The notes beneath the pieces were generated by a model. The model had not been told where the DNA came from. It saw nothing but the letters and a program-made list of their open reading frames with translations, and searched no databases. Made by a program: the position numbers and the translations under genes. Below are positions 1-9,247 of a stretch of 64,000 nucleotides of DNA, in pieces (position 1 is the first letter of the stretch; the number at the start of each line of letters is the position of its first letter). Source of the DNA: Pirellula sp. SH-Sr6A (lineage in GTDB: Bacteria; Planctomycetota; Planctomycetia; Pirellulales; Pirellulaceae); assembly GCF_001610875.1 (NCBI RefSeq), contig NZ_CP011272.1, positions 4,693,988-4,757,987 of the forward strand. Reading direction: 5' to 3'.

Positions 1-2
1 GA

Positions 3-1223
3 ACGCTACGGGTGCTGGCAACAATGCAGCCTGAAAGCGGCGGCTATTTAGAAGCAACACCATTAACCAGCTTCGTCCTGATGAGCTTGGCTTCGATTGG
101 TTTGGTGCAACATTCTGTTTCTCAAAACGCAGTTCGCTTCTTGGTCGATTCCGCCATGCCGGACGGATCTTGGCCCATCGACACAAACTTGGCCACCTGG
201 GTTACCTCGCTGACCATGCGCTCCTACTACCCAACTCGGGCAGCAACCGGGCCGAATGCCCAGGAGGCAGGAAAGCAAGCGCAATGGGATGCGACGATCG
301 ATTGGCTCCTGAGCTGCCAACACACCAAACGCCATCCCTTTACCGGCGCCGAGCCTGGAGGGTGGGGATGGACCGATTTGAGCGGTTCGGTTCCCGATAG
401 CGACGATACCCCAGCGGCTCTATTGGCACTCGCGCAGTACACTCGCGTTCTTCAACGCAGACCTGTATTGCAACATGCCGCCGAGAGTGAACGGCTCGCT
501 CGAGTGCTCCAAGCCGCAGAGATGGGCTGCAAGTGGCTCCTCCGACTGCAGAACAGCGACGGAGGGTGGCCGACCTTTTGTCGAGGCTGGGGGACCCTCC
601 CGTTCGATCGAAGTGGAACAGACTTGACCGCGCATGCTCTCCGTGCACTTAACGCTTGGAGGCCACGATTGATGGGCTCGTTGCGCGCTCAATCGGATCG
701 TGCAGCGGATAGAGGTTGGCGTTATCTCGAGAGAACCCAACATCGCGATGGCAGCTGGCTCCCATTGTGGTTTGGCAATCAAGATCGCGAAGAGGAAGAC
801 AACCCGTTTTATGGAACCGCTCGCGTGCTCTTAGCGTATGGCGAGTGTGGTGATACGTCACACCCGAGCGCCCAGCGAGCGATCTCCTTTCTGAAACAAT
901 GGCAGAATGCCGATGGCTCGTGGGGAGGCGGGCCTTCGATTCGCTACCCGTCTTCCATGGCCAAACCCAATGAATTCACAGGTACGATCGAAGAAACTGC
1001 CGTCGTATTGGAGGGAATCATGGCCAGCGGTGGAAAAAGGGCTGCCGCTGACTCTATAATGAGGGGCCTCGTTTGGCTGTGTGACGCATTGGAGCGCCAC
1101 GATCACCATACGAGCCAACCGATCGGTTTCTATTTCGCGAAACTGTGGTACCACGAAAAACACTATCCTCTCGCGTTCTCGCTAGCCGCACTGAGAAAAG
1201 GACTTGAGTTTTGTCAACGATAA
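3..1223 (+). CDS. Squalene/hopene-type cyclase, C-terminal part (5' end outside window)
   Basis: The reading frame is open to the window edge, so the true start lies upstream; about 406 residues are visible. Numbering from the GTG at 12, a GGW...PDSDDT segment carries a DXDD motif at 129-132 (nt 396-407), the catalytic acid of class II triterpene cyclases, in the same setting as in squalene-hopene cyclase. Several QW-type repeats follow (QNSDGGW, QHRDGSW, QNADGSW). The family protonates and cyclises squalene or another polyprenoid at the membrane. The stop overlaps the next start by 13 bases, so it is probably translationally coupled to the prenyl synthase. The substrate is uncertain: the C-terminal repeats are divergent from textbook hopene cyclases, and a different polyprenoid substrate is possible. 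Confidence 0.82.
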   Translation, partial: TLRVLATMQPESGGYLEATPLTSFVLMSLASIGLVQHSVSQNAVRFLVDSAMPDGSWPIDTNLATWVTSLTMRSYYPTRAATGPNAQEAGKQAQWDATIDWLLSCQHTKRHPFTGAEPGGWGWTDLSGSVPDSDDTPAALLALAQYTRVLQRRPVLQHAAESERLARVLQAAEMGCKWLLRLQNSDGGWPTFCRGWGTLPFDRSGTDLTAHALRALNAWRPRLMGSLRAQSDRAADRGWRYLERTQHRDGSWLPLWFGNQDREEEDNPFYGTARVLLAYGECGDTSHPSAQRAISFLKQWQNADGSWGGGPSIRYPSSMAKPNEFTGTIEETAVVLEGIMASGGKRAAADSIMRGLVWLCDALERHDHHTSQPIGFYFAKLWYHEKHYPLAFSLAALRKGLEFCQR

Positions 1224-3124
1224 CACCGATTGCCGATTCGAGCGCCGCCCAACCTGACCTGTCAGGAACGGTCAACGCAACTGTCAGCGAGAGCCCCAAA
1301 GCGGACAAGAAAACCCGACGCAAAACCAGCCATTTAAAGCTTGTTCCCGAAACCAAAGAACTTCGTACTTCGCTTCGGGACAAGTGCAGAGAGGTTGCGG
1401 CGAGACTGAACAAGGATCTTCCACCCACGAAAGACGAGCTCGAGCAAATCGCTCGCAGAACGTTGGAAGAAGCAGGCCTGCCGGAAGGATATCTTGGCTG
1501 GGCAATGGTCATCCTTTCGAGCGAGTTCTTTCGGGACTCTGTCGCTTCGATCCCCCCTAGCCGCCGATTGTTTTTGCTCCCCCATTGCTTGAAGCACGCC
1601 GAAGGCTGCCCGGCGGACTACGACGAATTCGGTATGGATTGCAAAAAATGCGGAGCCTGCAGCATCGCCGACTTCCGAACCAAAGCGGAAGAAATGGGTT
1701 ACAAAGTCCTCGTTGCCGAGGGGTCCCCGGTGGTCATGAAGATCATCGTCAGTGGCTATGTGGACTCCATCGTGGGTGTTGCTTGTCTAAATGTTCTCGA
1801 GAAGGCTATCGATAAGATTCTGCTCGCGGGCATCCCCTGTATGGCCGTGCCCCTCCTTTCGAGCGACTGCCGAAACACGAGCGTCGACGAAGACTGGGTT
1901 CAAGAAATGATCCTGACCCAAGGCCCCGCGTTGGAATCGCAAACGCGTTCCTATGTTCACTTGATGCGCGCTGCGAGCGATCTTTTCTCGCAACCGAAAC
2001 TCAATGAACTCGTAGGCCGGCAACGCAGCCAAGTTCACCTCGATCCCAATAGCGACGCACCTCTCGCGGGCATCGATCCCATCGCCGCCACGGAGGCTCT
2101 CGCTACCGATTTCCTCGCGCGAGGTGGCAAGTACTCCCGCCCCTTTATTACCTTGGCCGCGTACGACGCCATGACCGGCGGGCAAGCGACCACGTCTTCG
2201 GGTCCGCGAATTGTCGAACAGTTCACCAAAGGGGTCCAATGCGCTGCCATGAGTATCGAGTGCTTTCACAAAGCATCGCTAGTCCACGACGACATCGAGG
2301 ACAACGACGCATATCGATACGGGATGCCCGCCATGCACCAGCAGTTTGGCCTCTCCACGGCGATCAACGTCGGAGACTATATGATCGGGCTCGGCTATCG
2401 CTTGATCGGACGCGAGACGCAGTCGATCGGCCCCGAAGCAGCCGCTGACATTCTCAATTGCCTCTCATCCGCCCACATGCGATTGGCGGAGGGACAAGGA
2501 GCCGAGCTCCTATGGCGAGACGGTACCGACAAACGTTTGGCGCCACTCGATGCTCTAAAAATCTACGCGTTGAAAACGGCTCCCGCCTTCGAAGCCGCAC
2601 TCTACACGGGTATTCGCTTAGCAACCGACGCGGCACCTTACGCGGAAGCGGTCAAACTGTTTGCACGCAACATCGGCGTCGCCTTCCAGATCATCAATGA
2701 CCTACAAGACTGGCACGGAGACGATCACAACAAGCTTGCAGCGGCCGGAGACATCCTCGGAGGTCGCCCCACTGTCTTGCTCGCCCTCGCACTCCAATCC
2801 CTGTCTCCTGCCGACCAACAGAAACTGTTGGATGCCATGGGCGGACAGGATGGCATGTCCGATTCCTATCGCATCGCAACCGCTCGCGAGTTGCTTGAGA
2901 AAGCACGGGTCTTCGAGCAAGCAGAAAAGCTCATCGAAAAGCACCGAGAACGAGCGCTCGATGCAGCCCAAAGTATCGAACTCGAAGCCCTCCGCCGATT
3001 GATGCTCTACCTCATCGATACAGTGCTGGATCAATCTGGTCTTCAATCTTCCCCCGCCGTACACTCCCCACAACCTCCCGCCGAAATCCATACCTACCAA
3101 ATCGGGATAGCACCCGCTCGATGA
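1211..3124 (+). CDS. DUF116 - polyprenyl diphosphate synthase fusion
   Basis: A 637-residue two-part protein. Residues about 90-260 match DUF116, with cysteines at 126, 133, 144, 147, 150 and 220 that could hold a metal or Fe-S cluster. Residues about 295-600 are a trans-isoprenyl diphosphate synthase. The first aspartate-rich motif DDIED is at 360-364 after HKASLVH, the second, NDLQDW, is at 496-501, and GGKYSRP lies near the start of the domain. The family condenses isopentenyl diphosphate onto allylic diphosphates using Mg2+ at these aspartates. Chain length cannot be read safely from sequence. It overlaps the cyclase upstream by 13 bases and the next gene by the four bases ATGA, so all three are probably co-translated. 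The role of DUF116 is unknown. Confidence 0.9.
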   Translation: MSTITPIADSSAAQPDLSGTVNATVSESPKADKKTRRKTSHLKLVPETKELRTSLRDKCREVAARLNKDLPPTKDELEQIARRTLEEAGLPEGYLGWAMVILSSEFFRDSVASIPPSRRLFLLPHCLKHAEGCPADYDEFGMDCKKCGACSIADFRTKAEEMGYKVLVAEGSPVVMKIIVSGYVDSIVGVACLNVLEKAIDKILLAGIPCMAVPLLSSDCRNTSVDEDWVQEMILTQGPALESQTRSYVHLMRAASDLFSQPKLNELVGRQRSQVHLDPNSDAPLAGIDPIAATEALATDFLARGGKYSRPFITLAAYDAMTGGQATTSSGPRIVEQFTKGVQCAAMSIECFHKASLVHDDIEDNDAYRYGMPAMHQQFGLSTAINVGDYMIGLGYRLIGRETQSIGPEAAADILNCLSSAHMRLAEGQGAELLWRDGTDKRLAPLDALKIYALKTAPAFEAALYTGIRLATDAAPYAEAVKLFARNIGVAFQIINDLQDWHGDDHNKLAAAGDILGGRPTVLLALALQSLSPADQQKLLDAMGGQDGMSDSYRIATARELLEKARVFEQAEKLIEKHRERALDAAQSIELEALRRLMLYLIDTVLDQSGLQSSPAVHSPQPPAEIHTYQIGIAPAR

Positions 3125-3705
3125 ACGATTCGGAAAAAAACAACCATCGCGAGACGTGCGTCAACGCATCGTCCATGATATCCATTTATTACGGAGATCT
3201 CAGCGAACTCGCAGAGTGTACGAGTGTTGCCGCCGAACAAGTCCCTGCACCGTACCACGACTTGCTCGCGCACACGAACCACATGACGGTCACGGTCGAA
3301 GAACATCACGGGGATTCCGTGGATGTTCAAGTCCTCCAATCGCATTCCGCGGGCAACCACTACTGCCGTGAGATTCTCCTACTGGCCCAGAAGAGCCGCT
3401 TGGTGGTCCAATACGGTATTGTCCGATTGAATACGAGCTATCTGCCCGACGCCCCCCGAGATGAAATCCTTGCCCAAACCAAACCGCTGGGACGGGTCCT
3501 CATCGAACACGATGTTCTGCGAAAAATCGAACTTTTCCATCTTCTTCGCGTCACCTGCGGCCCCCGACTCGCCCACCTCTTTGGCGTCCCAGTCGGTACC
3601 ATCACCTACGGTCGAACCGCTATGCTCTATTGCAACCACGATCCGGCGATCGAATTGCTCGAAATCGTCCGCCCCGCAAAGATCGTGGCAAATACCGCTG
3701 GATGA
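3121..3705 (+). CDS. Chorismate lyase-like protein (DUF98/UbiC superfamily)
   Basis: A 194-residue cytoplasmic protein. The segments HMTVTVEEHHG (about 59-69), GIVRLN, PLGRVLIEHDVLR and TYGRTAMLYCN...AIELLEIV match the layout of the DUF98/chorismate pyruvate-lyase superfamily (Rv2949c-like), where the late ELLE/TEHF region belongs to the active-site fold. Known members convert chorismate to 4-hydroxybenzoate and pyruvate. Its ATG overlaps the stop of the polyprenyl synthase gene (ATGA), so it is tied to that operon. An aromatic acceptor made next to a polyprenyl diphosphate suggests a prenylated aromatic product, which is inference. The assignment rests on motif layout; catalysis is not proven, and a related ligand-binding role is possible. 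Confidence 0.6.
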   Translation: MNDSEKNNHRETCVNASSMISIYYGDLSELAECTSVAAEQVPAPYHDLLAHTNHMTVTVEEHHGDSVDVQVLQSHSAGNHYCREILLLAQKSRLVVQYGIVRLNTSYLPDAPRDEILAQTKPLGRVLIEHDVLRKIELFHLLRVTCGPRLAHLFGVPVGTITYGRTAMLYCNHDPAIELLEIVRPAKIVANTAG

Positions 3706-3782
3706 CGGATCGATCGGATGGTCCGGTCTCGATTTCACCATCCTCCGCGATCTTTTCCTCAAGGTACTCACGCCACGTTTTC

Positions 3783-4979
3783 ATGACTCTCCAGTCCTCT
3801 CTCTCCTTCCTTGCGACCTGGCCAGCGATCCTCATCGGCGCATCTCTTCGCAACAAGTCGGGCGCCCTTCTCCTTTCTCTCCTTCCCTGCGTCTCTCCGA
3901 TTCAGGTTTGCGCGCAGCAGTCCGCCGTGGAACGAAAGACCATAGTCTCGGTGGAGGGAAGCAAGTTCGTGATCAATGGTCGCCCCACCTACGAAGAGAG
4001 GTCCTGGAACGGAATCCCAATCGAGGGGTTGCTCCTCAATAGCAGGATGGTCCAAGCAACCTTCGACGACCGAAATCCGGATACTGCCAATCGCTGGGCC
4101 TATCCGGATTCCAAGATTTGGGATGCCGATCGCAATACTCGTGAATTCATTTCTCAGATGCGGACTTGGCGAGACCACGGATTGCTCGCCATCACTTTGA
4201 ATCTGCAAGGCGGCAGCCCGGAGGGTTACTCCAAATCACAGCCGTGGCACAACTCCGCCATCTTGGCCGACGGTTCTCTCGACCCACGCTGGATGAAACG
4301 GACAGAAGCCGTTCTCGATGAAGCAGACCGAGTGGGAATGATCGTCATCCTCGGTCTTTTTTACTTTGGACAAGACGAACGGATCCGCGACGAACCAGCG
4401 ATCCTACGTGCAGTCGATGCGACGTGCGACTGGCTACTCGATCGCCACTACACCCACGTGCTGATCGAGATCAACAATGAATGCAACGTGCGCTATGACC
4501 ACCCCATCTTGCAACCAGACCGCGTCCACGAACTAGTGGTTCGTATGCAGTCACGGTCCGAATCCAAAGGGAATCGGCTCCTGGTTAGCACCAGTTATGG
4601 AGGAGGAACGATTCCCAAACCAAACGTTGTCGCAGCCTCCGACTTCGTGCTCCTCCATGGAAATGGCGTCTCCGATCCCCTTCGAATCGGAGAAATGGTT
4701 CGCCAGACCAAAGAAGTTGCCGGCTATCGCGGACAGCCCCTGCTCTTCAACGAAGACGACCACTTTGATTTCGACAAACCCTCTAATAATTTCGTCGAGG
4801 CCCTTCGACATGGCGCTTCCTGGGGATACTTCGACTTTCGTATGAAGGGAGAGTCCTTCGACGATGGCTATCAGTCAGTACCCGTGAACTGGAGCATTTC
4901 CAGCCCAAGGAAACAGAGCTTTTTCCGCACCCTCCGTGAGATCACCGGAGTGCGGCCCATGCAAGACTCTCAGCGCTAA
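3783..4979 (+). CDS. Secreted glycoside hydrolase-like protein (GH5/cellulase-type barrel)
   Basis: 398 residues from the ATG at 3783, chosen because a hydrophobic export signal follows (GALLLSLLP, probable cleavage after VCA near residue 44). An ATG 153 bases upstream in frame would add an Arg-rich tail in front of the signal and is unlikely. Glu233 in the EINNECN motif sits where clan A glycosidases carry the acid/base Asn-Glu pair, and Glu324 in FNEDDHF is a candidate nucleophile. W/G-rich strands between them fit a TIM barrel. The polysaccharide substrate is unknown. It follows the terpenoid operon with a 77-base gap and converges on the PEP-CTERM gene. Confidence 0.65.
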   Translation: MTLQSSLSFLATWPAILIGASLRNKSGALLLSLLPCVSPIQVCAQQSAVERKTIVSVEGSKFVINGRPTYEERSWNGIPIEGLLLNSRMVQATFDDRNPDTANRWAYPDSKIWDADRNTREFISQMRTWRDHGLLAITLNLQGGSPEGYSKSQPWHNSAILADGSLDPRWMKRTEAVLDEADRVGMIVILGLFYFGQDERIRDEPAILRAVDATCDWLLDRHYTHVLIEINNECNVRYDHPILQPDRVHELVVRMQSRSESKGNRLLVSTSYGGGTIPKPNVVAASDFVLLHGNGVSDPLRIGEMVRQTKEVAGYRGQPLLFNEDDHFDFDKPSNNFVEALRHGASWGYFDFRMKGESFDDGYQSVPVNWSISSPRKQSFFRTLREITGVRPMQDSQR

Positions 4980-4993
4980 CGCACAAAGCGAAA

Positions 4994-5063
4994 ACAGCGT
5001 GCACCCCATCGACAGATACCCACGAAACCTGTCTATGCACCGAAGTGAGCGAGTGCACGCTGT
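4994..5063. terminator. Nested inverted repeat between convergent genes
   Basis: ACAGCGTGCAC at 4994-5004 is the perfect reverse complement of GTGCACGCTGT at 5053-5063. Inside it a second hairpin pairs GACAG with CTGTC. It lies between the ends of the glycosidase-like gene (+) and the PEP-CTERM gene (-), so a bidirectional terminator is the simplest reading. No long T run follows on either strand. Confidence 0.45.
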
Positions 5064-5081
5064 GGTTCTAGAAAAATGGGG

Positions 5082-5798
5082 CTAGTCCAGATTCTTGTCG
5101 AGGAAATGCAAAGACTCGCCTCCACGGCGTACCATGCGTCTTCGAAACCAAAACCCGCCCATCATCGCAGTTCCGATCAATAACGCAGAACTTGGCTCTG
5201 GTACCGCTGCGACTGTGCCATTGAGAACAATGCCCCCGTAGTCCGGATGATGGACCAGCCTCCAAGTTCCCGCCGACGACTCCGCGGCAAACCCATAGAT
5301 TCGTATGTCCACCGTATCGGTAACGCCGGAAAGCCCCGTCAGACTAATGGAATGGTCTCGCAGCGCATCGCTGTCAGGCACAGAAAACGAATACTGAGAA
5401 GTGAAGGTGGAGAACTGATCAAGGCTCGTCCTGATTTGGAATTCTCGAACCCCGCTAAGAGACCGACGTTCCCCCAACACAAGATCTTCGAGATCCAGAG
5501 CGTAACCTGGCGCTGCCGTGACGGTGAATTGAAAATAGTCGGTCAAATCGATCGAAGGCATAGTAGTGAAACCGCTCGCGTTGAACGACCCGATTCCCGA
5601 TGACGTATTGAGACCGGGCCCGCGCACGAGGGAAGTAGCAAAGACATTCGGTGCAACCACGGGCGACGTAGAAGCTTGATTACCCGGTTGCGAACTCACA
5701 TCAAACGTAACGATACCCGCGTTTCCTACCAAGGTGCTGGAAAGGATCCAAGCCGTCCAGGCAAACAGACGGAGACCAACTGCATAGACTCGTTTCAT
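5082..5798 (-). CDS. PEP-CTERM sorting domain protein
   Basis: 238 residues. An N-terminal signal peptide (LRLFAWTAWILSSTLVGNAG) is followed by a Ser/Thr/Gly-rich secreted body with no recognised catalytic motif. The C-terminus is the classic sorting tail: VPEP at 199-202, a hydrophobic helix (ALLIGTAMMGGFW) and an RRRMVRR cluster. Such proteins are processed by an exosortase/archaeosortase-type system and delivered to the cell surface or matrix. No exosortase gene is in this window. About 18 residues extend beyond the basic cluster, longer than usual, so the tail may have drifted. Confidence 0.85.
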   Translation of the reverse strand: MKRVYAVGLRLFAWTAWILSSTLVGNAGIVTFDVSSQPGNQASTSPVVAPNVFATSLVRGPGLNTSSGIGSFNASGFTTMPSIDLTDYFQFTVTAAPGYALDLEDLVLGERRSLSGVREFQIRTSLDQFSTFTSQYSFSVPDSDALRDHSISLTGLSGVTDTVDIRIYGFAAESSAGTWRLVHHPDYGGIVLNGTVAAVPEPSSALLIGTAMMGGFWFRRRMVRRGGESLHFLDKNLD

Positions 5799-6189
5799 CG
5801 CAATACTCCAAGTGACATATCTGGTTGAACCGGTCCAAAGGACAGGTCAACAGGAATCGAAACGACTATGAGAGAAGCACACCGATCACGGACGAAGACG
5901 AAAAGCGACCTTAGTTAGGTGCCAGCCTTCGGGGACCATCCAGGTCGTGCAACGAGAGCGTTCACAACGCGCGCGGTAGAAACCGCAAAAGAAAAGGGCG
6001 TGGGCATTTCCAGTTCCTCATGGAGATCGGGCGTACAACTCACATGTCAACTTCCATCACCATACAAGATTCCCCCGCGGAGATGCCACGATTTGGCGCA
6101 TGATTTTTTTAAAAATAAGGAGAATAGTTTCGCTCGCACTTTGTGTTAGACACTGCTGAACTGGGCCGAACCGACCACGGCTGTCTTCA
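5799..6189. other. Intergenic stretch, no gene seen
   Basis: Upstream region of the PEP-CTERM gene and left edge of repeat array 1. I see no credible coding frame. The last part (from about 6160) contains decayed pieces of the repeat units, for example an incomplete CAACAGAT arm. Confidence 0.6.
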
Positions 6190-6327
6190 GCCCTCAACAG
6201 ATTTGCATCGCCTGACGCATCGCGCAAACTCAGAAACCTATCCCACACCCCTGCCTTCAGACGGCGTTTGAGGCAGGTGATCTCCGCGAGAATGTCGCGA
6301 ATCGAGCGGTCGTTCGTTTGCGTCATA

Positions 6328-6516
6328 GATCCTGAAAGGATCCAAGCTTGTAGCCGGGGGTCGAACGTAAGCGACACCCCCGGTCACCCCGCGCCTTCTC
6401 CTATCCCGAAGGGATTAAAGATTCATCTTGCATCCCGTTGGGATGCGTCCAACGAAATCCACCGGGGGTATCGCTCGCGCTCAACCCCCGGCTAATGGCT
6501 CAAGTCCTTTCAGGAC
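6328..6516. repeat. B-unit palindromic core, array 1 copy 1
   Basis: Imperfect inverted repeat of about 190 bp with nested hairpins: GATCCTGAAAGGATC at the left, GTCCTTTCAGGAC at the right, long CCGGGGG...CCCCCGG stems on both sides and the small hairpin ATCCCGAAGGGAT near a centre at AAAGATTCATCTT. The central palindrome is broken by one base compared with array 2. Confidence 0.8.
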
Positions 6517-7048
6517 AAAAGAGCTAACCGGTCGGCATTGTGGATCTGTTGTCCTCAACAGATCAGCATCGCCTGACGCATTGCACCCGTTAAGAAACTT
6601 CCCCCCGGACTATGGACCAGAGAGCTTGGGGGGAGAAGTGGTTTGGTCGATAGAGCGGTGGTCTATAACGCTGGAACGGTCGAGGACGACCGTTCGACAT
6701 TGTCTAGCCGTCGTCCATTGTGGATCTGTTGTCCTCAACAGATCAGCATCGCCTGACGCATTGCACCCGTTAAGAAACTTCCCCCCGGACTATGGACCAG
6801 AGAGCTTGGGGGGAGAAGTGGTTTGGTCGATAGAGCGGTGGTCTATAACGCTGGAACGGTCGAGGACGAACGTTCGACATTGTCTAGCCGTCGTCCATTG
6901 TCGATCTGTTGTCCTCAACAGATCAGCACCGCCTGACGCATCGCGCAAACTCAGAAACCTATCCCACACCCCTGCCTTCAGACGGCGTCTGAGGCAGGCG
7001 ATCTCCCCGAGAGCGTCGCGAATCGAGCGGTCGTTCGTTTGCGTCATA

Positions 7049-7235
7049 GATCCTGAAAGGATCCAAGCTTGTAGCCGGGGGTTGAGCGCAGCGACACCCC
7101 CGGTCACCCGAGCCTTCTCCTATCCCGAAGGGATTAAAGATTCATCTTGCATCCCGTCGGGATGCGTCCAACGAAATCCACCGGGGGTATCGCTCGCGCT
7201 CAACCCCCGGCTAATGGCTCAAGTCCTTTCAGGAC
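7049..7235. repeat. B-unit palindromic core, array 1 copy 2
   Basis: Same nested architecture as the first copy of this array, including GCATCCCGTCGGGATGC to the right of the centre. The copies differ by scattered substitutions that mostly leave the stems paired. Confidence 0.8.
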
Positions 7236-7445
7236 AAAAGAGCTTAACGTTCGGCATTGTCGATCTGTTGTCCTCAACAGATCAGCACCGCCTGACGCAT
7301 TGCACCCGTTAAGAAACTTCCCCCCCGGACTATGGACGGGAGAGCTGGGGGGGAGAGGTGGTTTGGTCGATAGAGAGGTGGTCTAGCGCGCAGAACGGTC
7401 GAGGACGACCGTTCGACAGTTTGACAGTTCACTTTCTAGCTCTGA

Positions 7446-8042
7446 CTATTTAGACGTCTTTCCCCGTTTGCCAGCGTCTCCTTTGCCCTGTCCTTCTCCA
7501 CCCGCTCCAGGACCACGCTTTCCGGGTCCAGGCCCCCCCTCGCCTTGCGCGCCAAATCCTTGCCCCTGCTGGCCGCCCCCGGGCTGACCGAATCCTCCTG
7601 GGCCACCTGCTCCAGGTCCAAAGCCTTGGGGACCGCGTCCCATTTGCTGCAATGCTTGAAGCTGCATAGGGGTTAGGATTTTGGCAAGCTCCGCATCCAC
7701 GGTCGCTTGCAACTTCGCAATGGCGGCCCGTTGTTCTGGCGTCGCCTGAATCTGCTCGATCAAGGGATCAGGAAGTATGATGCCCGGGCGCATCATGAAA
7801 CCCATCCCCCACCCCTGCCCTTGGCCGGCAGTACCCTGGCCACGCGGACCACCTCCACCTTGACCACGAGGACCACTAACACCTCCACCTTGACTGGACG
7901 CATTACCCGCTTGCCCCTGAGCAGCCTCCCCTCCCTTACCGCCTTGCCCCTTTTTCGCCCCCCCTCCCTCTCGGGGTGGTTGGGCCAACGATCCAGTCGC
8001 AATCATCCCAGCCATGGCCATGGCAAGTGTTATTCGTTTCAT
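7446..8042 (-). CDS. Exported Gly-rich protein of unknown function
   Basis: 198 residues. Signal peptide MKRITLAMAMAGMIATGSLA, then a Gly/Gln/Pro-rich low-complexity region (about 22-75), a short structured helical segment (about 80-130: LIEQIQATPEQRAAIAKL... and ILTPMQLQALQQM), and another Gly/Pro-rich tail ending in basic residues. The helical part resembles the LTxxQ-containing segments of Spy/CpxP-like periplasmic proteins and of planctomycete exported proteins, but the match is weak. The next gene upstream is 174 bp away. Its 3' end lies next to repeat array 1. Function unknown. Confidence 0.65.
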   Translation of the reverse strand: MKRITLAMAMAGMIATGSLAQPPREGGGAKKGQGGKGGEAAQGQAGNASSQGGGVSGPRGQGGGGPRGQGTAGQGQGWGMGFMMRPGIILPDPLIEQIQATPEQRAAIAKLQATVDAELAKILTPMQLQALQQMGRGPQGFGPGAGGPGGFGQPGGGQQGQGFGAQGEGGPGPGKRGPGAGGEGQGKGDAGKRGKTSK

Positions 8043-8216
8043 CGTTCTGTCTTTCCTGAGAGAAGAGTCTTTGTCGCCGTTCGCAATCGTACCGCAGGTC
8101 GCGCGTCGAAAGATCGAACAGCTCTAACAGACCATTAGATCCGACGTGCGACGGCAAAGTTACAAATATTCTCTCCTTATTTGATGCGAATAGGAGGACA
8201 ACCCCTCCGCAGTCGT

Positions 8217-9206
8217 TCAAGCCATCAATCGGTACATGCCATACCCAAGCCAAACGGCGATAACGAATCCACTCGCCAAGGCAAATCCCCCCCATCGACG
8301 CGTCGCTTTCATCTGCCACCACATCGCGATACCACTAATCCCCCAAAACACCATGACAGCCGCCATGACATCCACCACGATCGCCCAGATCCACCGCGTT
8401 CCTCCGTCAGGGTGATAACCATGCGAGGTGTGCAATCGCAGCCAGAACTGACGCCACGAAAAAGACGTTGCAACGTTGTTGTCAACTGGCTTGGTGGAGA
8501 CTGACCCCACCAACGCATCGTGCTTGCACTCCCAACTCTGGCCGTCGGCATCCACTTGAAATACCAATGCCGGGAGATAGGAAACGCGAAGGGAGGACGC
8601 CTGGACATCTAGTTCTGGATCTCGCTGGTTGGCGATCTTTGCAACCTGCGATTGGAGTCGTTCCAACAACCCTTCTTCCAATCGAAGAGGGAGCTGCTGA
8701 AGGGTCGGCTCCCCGTCGGACACCGGGCCTCCGTTTGAAGGCGTTCTCTTCGCTTGCACTTCAAAGAATGCTTTCCCCGTCGGAGATGCAGGATTCCCTT
8801 TGGGAGCGATCCGGAGAACCCCCGCCTGGCTTCCGGACATTGGCAAGGAATAGCTATAAGTCCTCTCACCCCGATCAAACGACGCTATCAATCCGCTGCC
8901 ATCAAATCGCGGGGTCTTGCTCGTATCCAACCGAATGCGATCGTCTCCGTTCGAAAACCGTTCATTGAGTTGCTGCACGATCGCTTTGGCTCGTTCTTCC
9001 GGTTTCCAAGCCCGAGTCGCCCAATCGTCGGGTAAGAGGGATTGGGAAACAGACTCCACATCCACCGGCGAAAAATGAGCTGGATGATTGAACAGATAAG
9101 CGGTTACTCCATAGAGAAACACCCACGGAATCAATGCGAGCCCCAGATACAGGTGACAGCGTCTCAACACACGAAAAAGCAATTTGATCGTTCGATTGCG
9201 AACCAT
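8217..9206 (-). CDS. PepSY-associated transmembrane protein
   Basis: 329 residues. It starts with basic residues and a transmembrane helix (about 17-40: HLYLGLALIPWVFLYGVTAYL), then a large extracytoplasmic part, then two C-terminal helices (about 270-292 and 305-326) preceded by LRLHTSHGY. This is the layout of PepSY-associated TM proteins, often linked to iron-siderophore reduction or to peptidase control. RRCHLYLGL and HTSHGY supply histidines that in related proteins might bind heme (inference). It lies 41 bp behind the XRE-NTF2 gene, so the two may be co-transcribed. Confidence 0.75.
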   Translation of the reverse strand: MVRNRTIKLLFRVLRRCHLYLGLALIPWVFLYGVTAYLFNHPAHFSPVDVESVSQSLLPDDWATRAWKPEERAKAIVQQLNERFSNGDDRIRLDTSKTPRFDGSGLIASFDRGERTYSYSLPMSGSQAGVLRIAPKGNPASPTGKAFFEVQAKRTPSNGGPVSDGEPTLQQLPLRLEEGLLERLQSQVAKIANQRDPELDVQASSLRVSYLPALVFQVDADGQSWECKHDALVGSVSTKPVDNNVATSFSWRQFWLRLHTSHGYHPDGGTRWIWAIVVDVMAAVMVFWGISGIAMWWQMKATRRWGGFALASGFVIAVWLGYGMYRLMA

Positions 9207-9247
9207 AGATTAAGAGGAGTCAGAGGGTTGTTAACAACTGCAGTCAA

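Larger units (their letters stand above)
6190..7417. repeat. Repeat array 1: units B-A-A-B-A
   Basis: Tandem array of two unit types in one orientation. Each unit opens with the hairpin GATCTGTTG-TCCT-CAACAGATC (the G is changed in two copies). A units start at 6541, 6721 and 7260; B units span about 6190-6540 (left end decayed) and 6901-7259. The two A units at 6541 and 6721 are exactly 180 bp apart and differ at one base (6690 C, 6870 A). A units end in GAACGGTCG-AGGA-CGACCGTTC in intact copies. The array stops about 25 bp before the 3' end of the Gly-rich gene. Open frames of up to about 290 codons across it are repeat artefacts. Confidence 0.9.

Noticed and set aside
6428-7312. Open frame of 294 codons across repeat array 1
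   Set aside because: It is made of translated tandem repeats, repeats itself internally, and has no ribosome site; similar frames appear on both strands and in array 2.
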